A DNA stretch of 64,000 nt from Lichenostomus cassidix (taxonomy: Eukaryota; Chordata; Aves; Passeriformes; Meliphagidae), in contig CM039184.1 of the NCBI GenBank assembly GCA_008360975.2, forward strand, positions 38,551,797 through 38,615,796, given 5' to 3'. The position numbers were made by a program, and so were the translations under genes. Shown in pieces: positions 13,371-27,500 of this stretch. The first letter of the stretch is position 1. Each line of letters opens with the position of its first letter. Below the pieces are notes generated by a model. That model searched no databases and was not told the DNA's origin. It worked only from the letters and a program-made list of their open reading frames with translations.

Positions 13371-16300
13371 GATCACTTTTTTTTTCTTGTGTTTTAAGAG
13401 GAGAAGATGGAAATCATGTCTGGTTTCTGTTGGTGCTTTTTCTTTTGTCCTTCTAGTTATGAATATTTCAGTGCTGTAATGAGGGGTCTTTGAAAAGTTG
13501 TGGAAGATGATGTAAAGACTAAAGACTAAAAATTAACCAAGGCAAAATTGTTTCTGCTGTTTCTAGAAGCACACATGTCAAGATGATGATGAGAATATGT
13601 CTAAAATACAAATTAGGGTTGAAGGTTTGCGTGGGTTTTCTGGGCATGTGGGAAGACAACGCCAGTCTAAATTTCTTCCATTTTGTGTTCTTTTGGACAG
13701 TGTGGGTTTTTAAAGACTTCTGATGACTCCTCGTGAAATAAACAGCTACTTTCCTCTCTAGCAGAAACTGTGCCAGGTAGATTTAGCACTGCTTGGAGAA
13801 CTCTGTTTACAAAGTTAACTATCAGCAATTCATTGCCTACACAGAAGGTTGTATCAAGTTAGGTCTTGTATGGTGACCTCCAACTCCACGGAATATTTTT
13901 TTGTTTGTTTCTATGAGATCATGGAAAAGACTGTAAGTCTTTTTGTACTTAGTCATCAGTCCTTTAGAATAAGGTTAGAACGAAATAATTTTAACAAAAT
14001 CGATTGACATTCAGTCTGTCAAAAGAGACAGTTTTGCTCTTCAGAAAACACATGGAGTAGTAGACCATCATTCTGTGTGGACACATTTAATTGGATATAT
14101 TTAAATTACTGCTGATGGGCTGGAGGAATAAACTAAGTAAGTCTGGGGTGGTGAGCATGTACTGACCATGACTGCCATTTCAGTAAATAAAAATATGTGA
14201 GGTTAGAGTAGATCCCATTGCCTTAGAGCTGAGGGAGAGGGTTAAAAAAATGTAAGCAACCTCAAGGTTGAGCTGAAGTTTAGGTTGCAAGATCTGTAAG
14301 GTAATCAGTACTGCTAAGACTTCAGCTAGGGTTGTGTGTCCTCTGTTGGAGTACTCTACTTCCTTTAAGGAGTGGTATGATCACACCAGAGCTATGTGGA
14401 TAGACTTAATTTATAGGGATTGTTAAGTGTGGAGAGGATGGTGGAGGAGAGAGGCCATTAAAATGGATTCCTACCCTCACCTCTCAGTCTGCATGGTGGT
14501 CCATCCACCCATACAAGTTTTTGGAAAATATGGTGTGAGTGGGAGAGCTGGGAAATAGTGTTGATCCATTGGTTTAAATAGTTTCTGCAATCTTTTGGGT
14601 ATCTCTGATTTCAGCTAGCACACTGCCTTACATTTGTGCTTCCTGCTGTTTGGAATGCTTAGCTGGTGGTGGTACAGAGAGGAAGGCAAAGCTGACGATT
14701 AGCTGAGCTGTTACTCAGAAGTCTGCATGGTGCTCCAGTTCCCAGACAGACACAGTAATCTGGGGTAGGAAAAACACGTTTTATGAAAGGTGGCTGCATA
14801 TTTCATGTGGATATTGCTAACAGTGTGAATTTCACCATGGGTTTATGTGAATGAGACTACATTTTTTGTCACTTTTTTCATTGTCTTTCTTCAAACCCAA
14901 ATCCTGGTCTGGAAGAAAGAAAGGGTGCAATCCTGGACTGGTTGCTCATAGCACAGTAAATGGAGAGGAAGAGGGTGGTACTGTGAGAGTTGTGTGTCTG
15001 CCTCTGGGACACTGAGATTCTTCCTCGGATCTGATATGCAGAGAACTGCGAATGCAAGAATATTATTACTCATAAATTGCCCTACATTAATTTCTATTCC
15101 AATTCTGCGTAGCACATGTAAGTGAAAATCTTGGAAACACGTTTGTTAAATCATGTGGTAAATGGTCTTGTTGATGACTGCAGAGTTGCTCTGGGGTTGG
15201 AGCTATTAAGCACTTATTATGGGAATCCAACAGGGCAAATTAAGAGAAACCTGTGTGTGTGCTTGTTATTTTAGGACTTTTATGCTTTCTTCTCACAGAC
15301 CTCATGTAGGACCCCATGACCTAAAAAGACTTGATATCTTTTTAGTCAGAGGTTAACTTCTGAAATCTCAGTTATTGACCTATCAACAATAGAAATAATC
15401 ACCTCCAAGGGAGGGTTTGGTGTTGTTATTCTTTAATGCTAAATAGCTGAATATTGCTGTTAATAATGCATGTAAAGTAGCTTTTTAGCATTCTGCTTAG
15501 TTGTATGTGGTATTTTCACTTATAACTGAGTCTTTTTGTACTTGTAAATTGGGGGGGATATTTTATGTTTCATTGTAAGTAACTGCCACGTGGGTTTCTT
15601 ATTTGTTTGCAACACCATTGTGAGCATTTCTTTAATTTGGGAATGTTCAGTGGTTGTAACTTAAATCTCTACACAAGTGTTCCTTGGAAATACTATTCCA
15701 AGTACACAAGACTACTGTGCGTGGTAGAATTTGTCATTATTATAAGTTCTATCATAGAAGAACTAATGCATGGTATTTTATTACAGGTTTTAACTGTTAC
15801 ATTTCAAGGCTTAAATGTGCAATCCATTTAAAACAAGTATTGTTGCTATTTATAATGCTTGTTGGATACCTCCCCAGATGTAGGTTTTTAGAGATCTAAC
15901 AATTTTTGATGCCAGTATACAAATAAATCCTTTTACATAAACCTCAAATTTCACTTTGGAACAGGTGAATCATATTTATTTCTTTTTTTAACTTCAGATT
16001 AGCTCTGGAATATTATCTATATGGAAAACTGTCATAGTCTTCTAATACCATTTTTGCCAGGATCATAAGTATTTGCAGTAATGTTTGTGAGCAGCATTAC
16101 TGACAGATCTTGAATTCCAGCTGAATCAGTGAAGTCTTTTGATGGCATAATTATTTTGCCAGCCATCACTCTTGTAACAGTAGAACTCCCCTTTGAGGAA
16201 AAAAGAGGTCATTCATCTTTTGTAAGATTCATACATGAGCTTTATCACTATAGTAATAAAATTCATTGCTTGGTTGGTAGCCACAAAGGACTCATACCAC

Positions 16301-19300
16301 TAGAAAATGTAACCACACTTACATACATGGCTGTGTGCACAGTTAGGTTACTATTAGAATAAGCACGTGGTAATGCAAGTACAGCATACTAATAAAGAGG
16401 GAGTGTGGGGTTTGGATTAATTTGTGGAATGTTGGACAGTTTGAACAAAATCATAAAAATACCTGAAACTGTGTTCTGTCCTTCCTGCTTTATCTCAGAT
16501 TCCTTTGGTAAGGTTGGTAAACTTTTTTTTCACTCACTTTATGCATTTACAGCTAATATTCTAGGATCCTATGTTGTCTTTAAATAGCATTTTCCCAGTA
16601 TCCTTGCCAGCTTGTTGATAAGGCTCTGTTATCTGCAACTTGCATAGGCAGTGCTTAGATGGCTTCTTTTAAACTATATTCTAACAATGTATATTCACCA
16701 GTATTGACTTTTCTTTTTGTTTTCATCTGTGTTTTGTTAAAAGTATTAATAAAAGTGTCCAAAATTATTTTTATCTGTGATTACAGAATGATTTAGTAAT
16801 TACAGCATATGGTGTAGGGTCTGACTGACTACATTACAATCAAGGAAGGATTTTCATTCAGTGATATTTTGGGAAATTTCTAACACAGTGAATTAATATG
16901 TTGCACTGGGAAATGGGGTAGCTTTGCTTTGGTGCATCTGCTTCCGTTGCTCCTGTGAGTAATTGTCATCAAGCACGGGGGAGAGGCACAGAGGTTGGGC
17001 AGTGGTACTGCTTTACCTGCAGCTGCCAACCTGCCCAGCTCTGTCTGCCACACCAACCACAACATCCTCACGGCTTGCAAATCACACTGACCGTAAATTC
17101 TGACAGTGCACACTGATGAAAAGAATAACTGAAGTCTAAAAAAGGTGGGTTTAGGACATGTCAGGTATTTTTGCATGGTGCCAAGCACTTTCAGTTTGTA
17201 TTTAAGGAAAAAGGTGCATAGCATTTTGGAGGTGGCGTGCAGCAGCATGCAGGGATGCCTGGTAATAGCAATATAGAACGTTCCACTCCAGAGGGCTCCT
17301 GAAAGGAATTTCAGACTTCTGTTTGTAAAGGCAGCAATAGAAAGGCTAAGTGAATGGGCTGGAGCAGAAACAATTCCCTTTGTTGTGTGAGTACATAAAA
17401 AGTGATTTTTTCATGAAGATTGTTAATGAATCCATTGTTGTTGATGTATCACATTGAGCTTCTGTTAGGTTCATCTTTTTTAAAAAATAAAGGCAGTTGA
17501 ACACATGCATCCAATGTGCATTGAATGCTCAAACAAATACAAGTAATTGACTGCTCTTCTTAATGAAGAAAGTGCTGCTGGTGGGAAATGTAACAGACCT
17601 TGCTTTTAATGAAATTAAGTTTGCACATAGTCCCAGGCATGCTAATATCTCTAGGTGATACCCATCTCCTTAAGTGCAAGATTTCTATTATTCTAAGAGC
17701 TATAGGTATCTAAAGAGAAATAGAAAAATTGATTTTGAGCACCTTCATTTTTAACAGTTTGTTTTCCATCAGTTTCCCTCTTGGATAGAAGCTTATTTAT
17801 CAGGAACCTGTTACCTTATAAGTGGATCTTCTGCTAAGGTTTTTAAAGCATCCCTGAGATTCTAATAAGTAAAGAAAAAAAGAGAAAGCTCCTAGTCCTG
17901 CAGAATACAGCTGCAGAGTATTTCAGAATATTGTGTAACAAATCACTGCAAGCTATTCTGTACAAATGATGAAACTGGATAAAATACCATATGGTGCTGC
18001 ACAGTACTTCAAAGAATTATTTCAATATTTTGAATGGGCTAAAATATCACATGCAGATTTATTCTGTCTAATTGGGACTTCACAGTTGTACTGTTGTAAA
18101 GAAGAATATCTGTGCAAGCTAGGTTGTGGGCAGGGGAGGTGGAATCAGACTACAGTACAATATAAACTAGATGAGAATTAACTTTTCCTAAAATGCATAG
18201 CAAACATGATCATCTAGCATGCTGTTAGCAGCAGCACAGTAGGTTTTATGGTGCTTTTGTAATTTGGGTATTCTGATTTGGAGTCTAATTGGATTCCTGG
18301 GCAACACTGAATGTCTTACATTCTTAAGTTGTGTAAAGGCTATTTGAAATAATGGGATTGACATTAACCTTTTAAAGTTTCCTTTTTAAAAATCTGTTTG
18401 AAAAATACTCAAAAAATAAGCTGCAGAAGAATTAGAGATTTCAGAAAAAACTCTACTCTTGTGTCTTAGACTACAGACATTCATTCTGTTCGGCTCTGTA
18501 ATGGATAAAATAAATTTGGTTGTTTTTTTTTTCCTGACCTCCACTTACAAGGGTAAACCAAGTGCTTAAAAAACTTTCAATTCAATTTGGAAAGAACAAC
18601 TGCTTTGAAATTCAACCCAAAAATTGTAGTTTAGGAAGTCAATAAATACTTACATAAAAACTTAAAATCAGGGAGGCATAGTACATTCAATGATTTTGTG
18701 TTTCAGGGAGGAGATGCTGATACAGATGCATAGAATTCTTCTGCTTTGGAAAACAAAAGGTGTATTTGGCTTTTGTTTTAACTGTAACTCACATTTGTGA
18801 GGTTGGTGTTCTGCTGCTTAAGCAAAAGTAAGGCAGTGGTGCACTGTTTTCTTGTGTCCTTTCTGGTGCTTATATAAAGCAAATCAAAGCTGGTTCAGAA
18901 AGCTGCACAGAGCAAATATTAGCTGTACGCTGCTCTTATTTCCTCCAGTATTGTTATTTCTTTCTGAAATGGTGCACCTTGCAATCATTGAAATGTCAGA
19001 GCAAAGGAGGAGCACCGTGGACATGGCAAAGGGGTGGACAGAAGATGTAGTGACTTTGATTTAAATTGTTACAAAATTTCATTAACTTCATTAGGATCCA
19101 ATGTACTTGTAATTCTCATCAGTGTGTGGCTGAAAGGATGCTGTGATGTGTCAGGTAATCTGATGTCTTCTGTGTATTGATTCTGTTTAATACCAGGCTG
19201 TGGAAAATGTATAAATGTTGAGCTGAAAACACCACAGGAAATAAAACACACAAGCGATGGGGTGCAAAATTTTCCACTGGCGTAGGCTTAATAATGATGT

Positions 19301-20214
19301 TAATGTTTGTCTTTTTAAAAATTACTATTAAAAGGAGCATGGTTTGCAAAGGAATAGCTTCTGGCTAGACATTTGAACTCAGAAGCAGTTCTTCATCTTT
19401 TAAGAGGTTTGGAAGACATTTTTGAGTCTGATCTCCACGTCATCATGCAAAGTGAACTAAGAATTCTAATGGGAGCAGTATTTCCCAAAGCACTGGGAAA
19501 TACCTGGAGAAAGGACATGGTCTCAAGGGAGATGAGAAATTCCCTTAGGACAAGAAAAAGCTATGCTAAGAGAAGCCTGGATATGCAAAATAGCTTTGGC
19601 TTGAGCAGTTTGTTCTTGCTAGTGAGGAAACTGAGGCAGGGAAATGAGTTTGCCTTTACAGTTTTGTTTACATGTGCATGTGTTTGTTTTAACATCATCT
19701 GAAGTTAAAATCTGGAATCACGGTGTTTTGGTGCTGTCCTTTTCACTCATTTTCCTCGTGGTCTGACTGATTAATCTAGAATGCTTTCAGGTTTTGGAGC
19801 CCTGTGCAATGTGGAGCATTGGACACACAGTGAGCAGGATTTCATGAGGTCAGACTTACTTGGAGTTTTAATCATCTCTACTGCAATGCCTAATTTATGG
19901 GAAGGATGGGGATGTTTACCAGTGAGGCCAAGGAGAGGGACTGTGCCAAAGTCTCTTCAGAGCCTTAAGCTGCTGGGACCTGCAGTCCTTTGTTGTTAAC
20001 TCTGTCAAAATAGTGCATCTCTGTTAGTTCACTGGAAGCTATTCCATCTGATTTTTGACCAGTAATCACCTTTTCAAGGTAGTATATAATTTTTTTGTTT
20101 TGTTTTGTTTGGGAAACTGATAATTCAGGTCATGAATGTGCATTTTGTAGTTCTATCAGTTTTTGTTAGTGTCTCATTAAGGGGTTCTCCAGTGTTTGAT
20201 AAGGTAAATTGGGG

Positions 20215-20400
20215 AATAATTGCAGTTGTAAGGGTATTCTCCAGGTCATCTAGTCCAGCAGGGCTTCCTTCAAAGTGGGGTCAGATGGTTGAGGGTGTTG
20301 TTAAGCCAAGCTCAGAAAATCCCCAAGGATGAAGATTTCACAGCCTCTCTCAGCAGGCAGTTCCAGCCTTAAACCATTCTCATTATGAAGCTGCAGGAAG
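20215..20400 (-). mobile_element. CR1 LINE fragment
   Basis: The + strand contains CCAGGTCATCTAGTCCAGCA, then AAGGATGAAGATTTCACAGCCTCTCTCAGCAGGCAGTTCCAGCC in CR1 order, reading antisense to the element. It is diverged and 5'-truncated. The 75-codon frame across this region is a by-product of the repeat. Confidence 0.85.
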
Positions 20401-21805
20401 GGGTTTGCAGTGTATTGTGCAGATTTTGGATTCTGATGCTGACTTGGGTGCCTCATTTTTTACTTCTGGGTAAGATGCAGATTAATTGAACATACCAAAC
20501 CTGTTTGGTTTTGATCTAGAGCTTTTAACTGATGCCCTCTAAGAGTACTGAATTGCTTTTAAATCAGTGTTAGGATTTTACTTGTTGGCATCTGTTTTGA
20601 TATATCATAGCTGCCAGGGAGTGTGTTGTAAGTTCTGTTACCTTATAACACAGTTCACATACATTTTACTTTTTGTTTCTCCAGCGTGTGGTGAGAGTCC
20701 TCATTCTTGGCTAATGCTGAGATGAAGAACTTGCATCTGTCTGGTTTTTGCACCTATCTCAATAGAGCTCTATTATTTTCAGAAAAAGGAGTGTTGTAAT
20801 GTGTACATCAAGCTGTACACAATAGCTAGAGAATTGTAATATTCCCAAGAGAATGTAGACTCTATAGAATATAGGATCTGAAAGTAGTTGATAACCTAGT
20901 TAAAACATGAAATTGCTGTTATGTGAAGAGAAAATAAAAGTGGGAAGGTGTAGGGTTTTTCTCATGTAAACCTCTAGCTAATCAGGGAGTTTGAAAATTA
21001 TATAGGTGGTTGAGTATCGATAAAGTTATCCATAAAGTTTTATCACCTTTCACATCTCTGAAAATTATTTTTCTTTCTGTATGAGCATTACTATCTTTTG
21101 AAGAAAGGGACTCAACTGCAATGCTAATGAAGTGTAAAGAACTAAAGCTGTCACTGCTGCCAATGGTATATTCAGGAATGAAAAGTTAGTTTACTTGATA
21201 TCTCACAGCAAATGTCTTTGAAAGTCTAGGGTGCTGTCTGTGTGAATTACGATGAAAGCATTGAGAGAGGAGGTGTTTATGTAGTCTGTCTGGTATGTCT
21301 TTTCCAAAATATATCTTTGGGTACATATTTGGGCTCCTGAGAATCCACAGATACACCTTTCTGATAGCTGCAGGACCTTATGTATTTGTAATAATCCTGC
21401 TGCTAGTCTCCTATTGATCTTTATTTTTTTCACGTGCATAAGTATGTATCTGTTCATACATAGTGTTAAAGGGAAATCTAATACATGCAGGCCTCCAATC
21501 AGGTATGTGACTCCAGGCTGAGAAAGGTGGAGTATGTGTAGTTAACAAAACCAGTTGATGATTTTAAGATCTAGCTGTATGTTAAGTTTTTTCCTTTAGA
21601 TAGTCATAGTAAGTACACTATTACCTAAACTTTTACTAAATACTTAATTGCATCTGAAATGCTGACTAGCAATACTTTTTCCTGATAATATAGTATTCCT
21701 TGTATCTAAAAGATATACATTAGAAATGCAACTAAATCTTCAGTTTGTGCATAATTTTGTTTTTATTACGATGTTTCCTGAAAACATGAATAGGTGTGCT
21801 GGTCT

Positions 21806-21856
21806 TGCATTCATCTTCATCTTGCATTCATCATTCATTCTTCAACATTCATCTTG
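21806..21856. repeat. CATTCATCTT-type simple repeat
   Basis: CTTGCATTCATC recurs with CATTCATT and CATTCATCTT variants over about 50 bases, an imperfect ATTC/ATC-rich simple repeat. Confidence 0.7.
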
Positions 21857-21924
21857 GTTATTTAGTCATCTAAAGCAAGGGAAGATACTTTATTGTTGTG
21901 TTGCACAATCATTTATTATTGGTT

Positions 21925-22005
21925 GTTAAAATGTTGCATAGTAATTTGTTATAGAGTTAAAATCTTGTTTGGCCATTTGTTATGGAGAGTTAAAATGTTG
22001 ACTGC
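21925..22005. repeat. Short minisatellite, about 31-33 bp period, 2.5 copies
   Basis: GTTAAAATGTTG (21925), GTTAAAATCTTG (21956) and GTTAAAATGTTG (21989) recur, with ATTTGTTAT-GAG in between each. A more diverged unit may precede it, since TGTTGCACAATCATTTATTATTG matches the unit's second half. Confidence 0.75.
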
Positions 22006-23382
22006 AATGTAAGAAATTGAACTCCACTTGGATTATTAACTTCCCCCCAGCTGATATCTCAAGAGGCAGAACTGTCATTTGAAAATAGTGGGCTGCTTTA
22101 GCGATATCTGCTTTTTATGAACTCATAACCATAATAGAATTGCATATAATGGATAACGTCAGAAGTTTGGGTGGGGAATTAATAGCTATAATTTACTTTC
22201 TGGTTATGCTGCTTTTTCTTTCTTAGAAAATGCATGTACTTTGATATTTATGGCAGATAACATTGTCAAGTGGCAATTAAGTTATGTTTTCTTTTTGTGT
22301 GTAAAAAGTAATAAATTTATTCACTTGGCAGTGTGGGAAGGAGAACGCAGAGTTCTAGCTACATTTACTTCATCTTACTCCTTGACACCTGCCCTTCAGC
22401 TGTGGCATTGATGACTTGCCCTCCAGTTTGCTGCTGGAACTTCTCTGCAGCTCTGTGTGGTGGCTGAGCTCCGCACGTTGCATCCCACTTTCCATCTCTT
22501 CAGTCAAGTACCTCTGTTTCCTTGTCTTCAAAATATGTTATGGTTTAACAGTACAGCAAATCAATCACTGGAATATCCAGTACCCTAGTACAAGATCAAT
22601 GTACAATTCTGAATCGATAGTAATTCACTCTGCTGGGTTTTTTTTTTTACTTCCCATAAGCAGTTTTTATGTTGACTTGCATGCTACCTCTCCACACCAT
22701 TCCATCCATACAATTCTGACTTGGTGCAGGACTGGGTTGTGTTGCTTGCACTTGCCTAAGCTCACTCTGGCTAGTTTGGCAGATGGAGCAGCTGTTTTTG
22801 TTGAGGTCAAGTTTGTATCATTAGGTGGTAGAGCAGTGCTCCTCTCTGCTGCCACTGTTCAGAGAATCACTGTCTTGTTAGCCTAGTAAACGTATTTAGT
22901 TTGAGTGCTGACAGTTTATCCTGTCAACTATTGACAGAGGTAAATTTCCCTCTGTATTAATGCAGCAGGAAAATGGCCAAGCAAGCATTTTTCTGCATTC
23001 TTTTTACAGCCACCAGCAAAGGCTAGAAATGCTGTGGAGTTGATGTTAGAAATTCTGAAGTGACCAGAAGTTAATGAATTCTAAAAACAAATATGTAGGT
23101 TGACTAAATAAGATGTATGGTAAAGAATTAATAAATAAGTTTTTCTGAAAAAGTATAGAATTGGTGATAGCAAACTTTTTAATGAATTTACTGTACAGCA
23201 TATGGTTAAAGTAAGTCAAACTTCTCTAGTTGAACATAATCGTATGTCCTTCTCTTGGGACGTTCCCTCTTCCTCATGTGTTATAAGGGGGACAGAGGTA
23301 TGTGCCTTTAATGTTTGGGCAAAGAGCCTGTTTTAAAATTTTGCAGAGGGAAATTGAATTGAGATAGTCCAGAAGGTCTGGT

Positions 23383-23470
23383 TGGTTGTTGGGTTTTTTG
23401 GTTTGTTTGTGGTTTTTTGTTTATTTTTGTTTTGTAATTTCCCCCCCTTGGTCTTCCCCCCCAAACTTTT
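23383..23470. repeat. G/T-rich then C-rich low-complexity run
   Basis: GGTTGGTTGTTGGG and GTTTGTTTGTGG words, then CCCCCCC twice around CTTGGTCTT. It explains the Gln/Asn/Thr-rich 85-codon minus-strand frame. Confidence 0.8.
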
Positions 23471-24439
23471 TTCTCTCTTTTTGACTGTCTAACTGAAAAA
23501 TATTGTGCATTTACTGAAGTCTTCTTCAGTTTCTGTGAATCGCTAAATTCCCTTGCTTGTGTCATACACTACATGGCATAATTACAGAATTCATCCAGAA
23601 AAAAGGAAATGCTTTTGGAGACTTCCTTTAAATTTTCAGTCACTGATAAAAAGATAGTGGCATTAGTGGTCAAGTTGAATAGACTTACAGCACACGTCCT
23701 AAGAAATGAAAGTCTCTTCTGGACTGAAAACCACCTTGATATCACTATCTTATTTCTGTTATTCATGTATACTTTTTTAGGACAGCATTATTTTAAAAAT
23801 TTCAGAAATACTATATATAATAAATCTAGATATCAAAGTCAAATAAAATAGACACACAAAGTTTGTGTGAGAAGTGAGAAAATGAGAGTGATGCCTGCAA
23901 ATACTTGCTACTGTTTTCCTGTGTTATCAATCATGGACTCTGTAGCAAACAGGTAATTAAAGATTGCATCAAAATGCATGACATGAAAAGATAATTTCTC
24001 AGTTTATGTATTAATATTTAGCTTTAAATTGGAAACCGCACTTGCCATCGTACAAATTTAATTCCATAATTTTTTAATGGTCACCTTGCAGCATGGGTAG
24101 TGTAGTTTTTAAATGCAATTTTTGAACTCTTAATTCTTTTCCATTGCAGCAGCCATACAAACTGCAGAAATATTTAACAAACCCCTGGAGAAGGATGACA
24201 AGTTTAGATTTAGGAGACAGATGTGTTTGAGGGATCTGGTTGAGTGTGCTCCTTATTTCAGTACTGTGGATAACCTTTGTTACTTAAAGGGCTCCTAAGC
24301 TGGATTGGCAGCACCATACTCTAGACTGAGTGGTTATTGCCTCAGAGAGAGTCCTGATTGCTGCAGGGATTCACGTGTTTGACCCAAAAAGCAAAGAGGG
24401 TTGCTCTTTCCAATAGTGTGGACATCTTATTTGTGTTTT

Positions 24440-24560
24440 AAAGAGCATAATCTCTCTCCTGTCCCTGTGGCTGTGTAATTACACTGTTAATTGATTTGGG
24501 ATCCTGGACTGCGTCTTTAAGGTGTAGTGATAATGTTTGTGTAATATGACAGAATTTTAC
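24440..24560. promoter_or_regulatory. Candidate regulatory patch with paired homeodomain sites
   Basis: TAATTA at 24476-24481 and TTAATTGA at 24487-24494 lie 11 bases apart (about one helical turn), followed by a GATAAT near 24528. Weak evidence only. Confidence 0.2.
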
Positions 24561-27500
24561 TGACCAAGGCATGAAAGTAAATTAAGGTTTCTGAAAGTTT
24601 GCAAAGAAATCAGCCCTGAAACTTCTGACCTGAAGAAAGAAAAAAAATATTTCTGTAGCTTGAGAGACATATTCATTCAGAGTTTCAAAGTCAATCTTAG
24701 CACAGTGTATCTATCCTTAAAAAGTTACAATTTTAATTTATTGTGGCACCTGGTAGGCCACCAACACCGTGGGTATTCCCCTGGTATGCTGTTCAACTTC
24801 GTTCTGTCACTGCAGGAGCAGATTCTAACCCTCAAGTTGGCAGAGAATCACCTTCAGGAACAAGTGAGAGTCATGTACAGATGAAATAATGGCTTCTGTG
24901 TCACTTACACTATTTCCTTTGGTTTTGACATTTAGCTGCTGGGGAAAAGAATCTGCTTAAGTAGAGTCTTCTCTGTCATAAAATACTTTGTTTTTCTGCC
25001 ATAAATTAGAAGTAGTTAATAAGGAATAGGTGAGTCAGCTCTAGACAACTGGACCTCCTGTTGCTATTGGTCTTATTGTATAATTCTGGCACATTCTGTG
25101 TGCTAGTAAAAATAGTGAATGTCCTTTTATGGGAAGACTTTTCAGTTTATTGAGAAATATATAGGAATAAGATCAGTGCCATTGTTTAAACATATTTTAG
25201 TAGTACATATCACTGAAAAGTTTTCAGTATGATTTTTCAGCTTCCCCATTCAGTTTATTAATTTGTTTTCTTTCTAATGGATAGTTTTGGTTGGAAATCC
25301 ATGAAAAAAAACTATTCCTCTGACTTGAGCATTTTAGATTTAAGCTGTTTCTACTATACCTTTAACAGATGTAATTTGAGGGAATTGTAACTTTTCTGGG
25401 GGTCTTTCTCATGGAAATATGTTTAAAGATAAGTATCAAAGGTAAATAGAATGTGGTGCAGAAAAAAATAATTTTAGAACTGAGAGTTCTCTTCCTTCTT
25501 GGCTGCATCTAAGCCAATCTGACCAGGAGCAGTGACTCTCATAGCCATTGCTGTTAAACTGGTTCAGGTCCTTGACAGCTGGATCCCTTACTGCCCCTTC
25601 TGTTCATGTGATTTCTTCTGGGATCAAGTACAGCACTGCCATGCTGAGCATTTCCCAAACGCAGGAGGACCAAACAAGAGACAGACTTAGATTGATGACT
25701 AGACTGATGGTAAGCAGTGCAGAAGGTTCAAGCCTCATGCTAGCATAAAGTCATTTGACAGATAGAAATATTTGCTTATAAATTGAAAGAGTAGGTAATA
25801 ATAGTGTTTTTTATGATTACATTACATGATATTTTGTGATTACACAGACTAATAGCTAGCAGATGGCAGAGTATACATTTTACTTGTTTACCAAGCTGAT
25901 GGATGGCAATGATTGAAAAACATTTTTTTCCTTCTTGCATTACTCTAAAAGCTTGTAGTGGACAGGCAATTTACAATATGAGTCAACAATAATTTGTTTC
26001 TGCTCTAGATTTTGGGGGCCATAATTTATTCTATTTATTTTGACTTCTCTCAGTGATATTTTCTTCTTAGAGGAATGGAAAAAAATGAAATCTACTTTGA
26101 AAGCCAGGTCTTTCAAGGGATGCATGTGTGCTTACAGTTTACATATACAAATAATGTCTATATATATGGAGTATAAATGGTGGAAGGTTTTTTTCCACTG
26201 TTCTGTCTCAGTCTTTATCATATTACTTGGACATTTTGATGAAAAGAGATATGCTCTGTCTTTTGTTTAGGGACCTCAGCACAAATCTACGTTGCTATAT
26301 TGCGTGCTACCAAGATAGTTAAACTATCCAGTCACAATAATAGTTGCAGTGGTTTTCATCCCTTTTGTTTAATTGGTATTGACTTGTATTATGTATGTGT
26401 ATGCTTTATATGTATCTGCCCTCCAAGTGTAGTTTTGTTTGGTTTTCTTTCTCTGGTGCCATGACTTGGGAATACTCCACAAACATGGATTTATTTCATG
26501 AGTAGTAGACCTAAAACCTGAATTTCTTTCTAGGTTCATTCCCTGTGTATTTTAGTTACCATTAGTGCTCTAGCTCCCTGCCATGTTCCTCAAGTGTCCT
26601 ACTCGTTTTAGTCTCTCTCAATGGTTTTTAGGTATAGTAGGAATGCCGTGCTTGTGGTTTCAACAAATAGAACCTGAATTTTGATTAGATAGTAGATTGC
26701 CTTTTCTTCAAGGGAACAGGGACAAAGCTGTGATTGCTTTCCCCTCAAGAGTCACTGTTGGGTCATATTTTTTGTAATGTTTTTAACTTCTGTGAAATTC
26801 ATATCTGAGACATCTAGTATCTTGCAAAATTTGATAGAACTTGAACAACGTGATTCAGATTTTATGATTTTGCATTTAGTCATCTCATAATAACATTATT
26901 TTTCTGGAAAAATTGAGCTAAAACACTCAGATGGAGCCAGAATGTCATTTCTCCTTAAAGAATCCAATAAGATCATGGATTTTTTCCCCCTAGTAAAAGA
27001 GGAAGGGAAGTCGTTGCAAGAATTACTGTGACTGGACAGGATAAAACATAACTTGAGATATTCTTTTCAGATAAGAAAACTCTTGCCTTTCAGCCAGAGC
27101 ATGCTTCATAGTGTTTATGCCTATTTGTAATAAAAATATTGAGTGTGTTTGAAACTGCCCCTTGAATTCCCATTATGAATTTACACACATAAGATCTGAA
27201 AATACATTATTAGCAGTATGTTCAGTTTTATATCAATCATGGACAGCTCCACCAAGCCTCTGTAATTCTGCCTTACAACTATTGTCTCTCAAAGGGTTTT
27301 CATTGCTCCAAACTGCTAGCGGCCTTTCAGCAAGGAGAAAGCCTATAATACTGTCTTACCTTGGGGGAAAAAATATATATATTTAGATAGTTGCTGGCAG
27401 GTTTAGTGAGCTTGTTTTCTGTAGCCCCTATTCCCAAGGTACACTTTTTTCCTGGGCAGTAATTGATTAATTCTTTATTTCCTTCATCTCCTGCTTTTCA

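Larger units (their letters stand above)
12340..20214. other. Noncoding: presumed TENM3 5' intron or flank, part 3
   Basis: Contains the TA tract (12671-12722) and the 9-bp repeat. The 122-codon minus-strand frame at 16880-17248 and the 109-codon plus-strand frame at 19373-19702 have no recognisable domains, no hydrophobic or repeat organisation suggesting a gene, and no clear splice partners. Confidence 0.6.

Noticed and set aside
13850..13900. Possible CR1 remnant (AGGTCTTGTATGGTGACCTC)
   Set aside because: Only a short partial resemblance to the CR1 3' region; no further consensus on either side.
16880..17248. 122-codon minus-strand frame
   Set aside because: No recognisable domain or family, no supporting splice or promoter context, and length is within what chance gives over 64 kb in six frames.
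19373..19702. 109-codon plus-strand frame (Leu/Arg/Ser-rich)
   Set aside because: No homology recognised; begins and ends without convincing splice signals.
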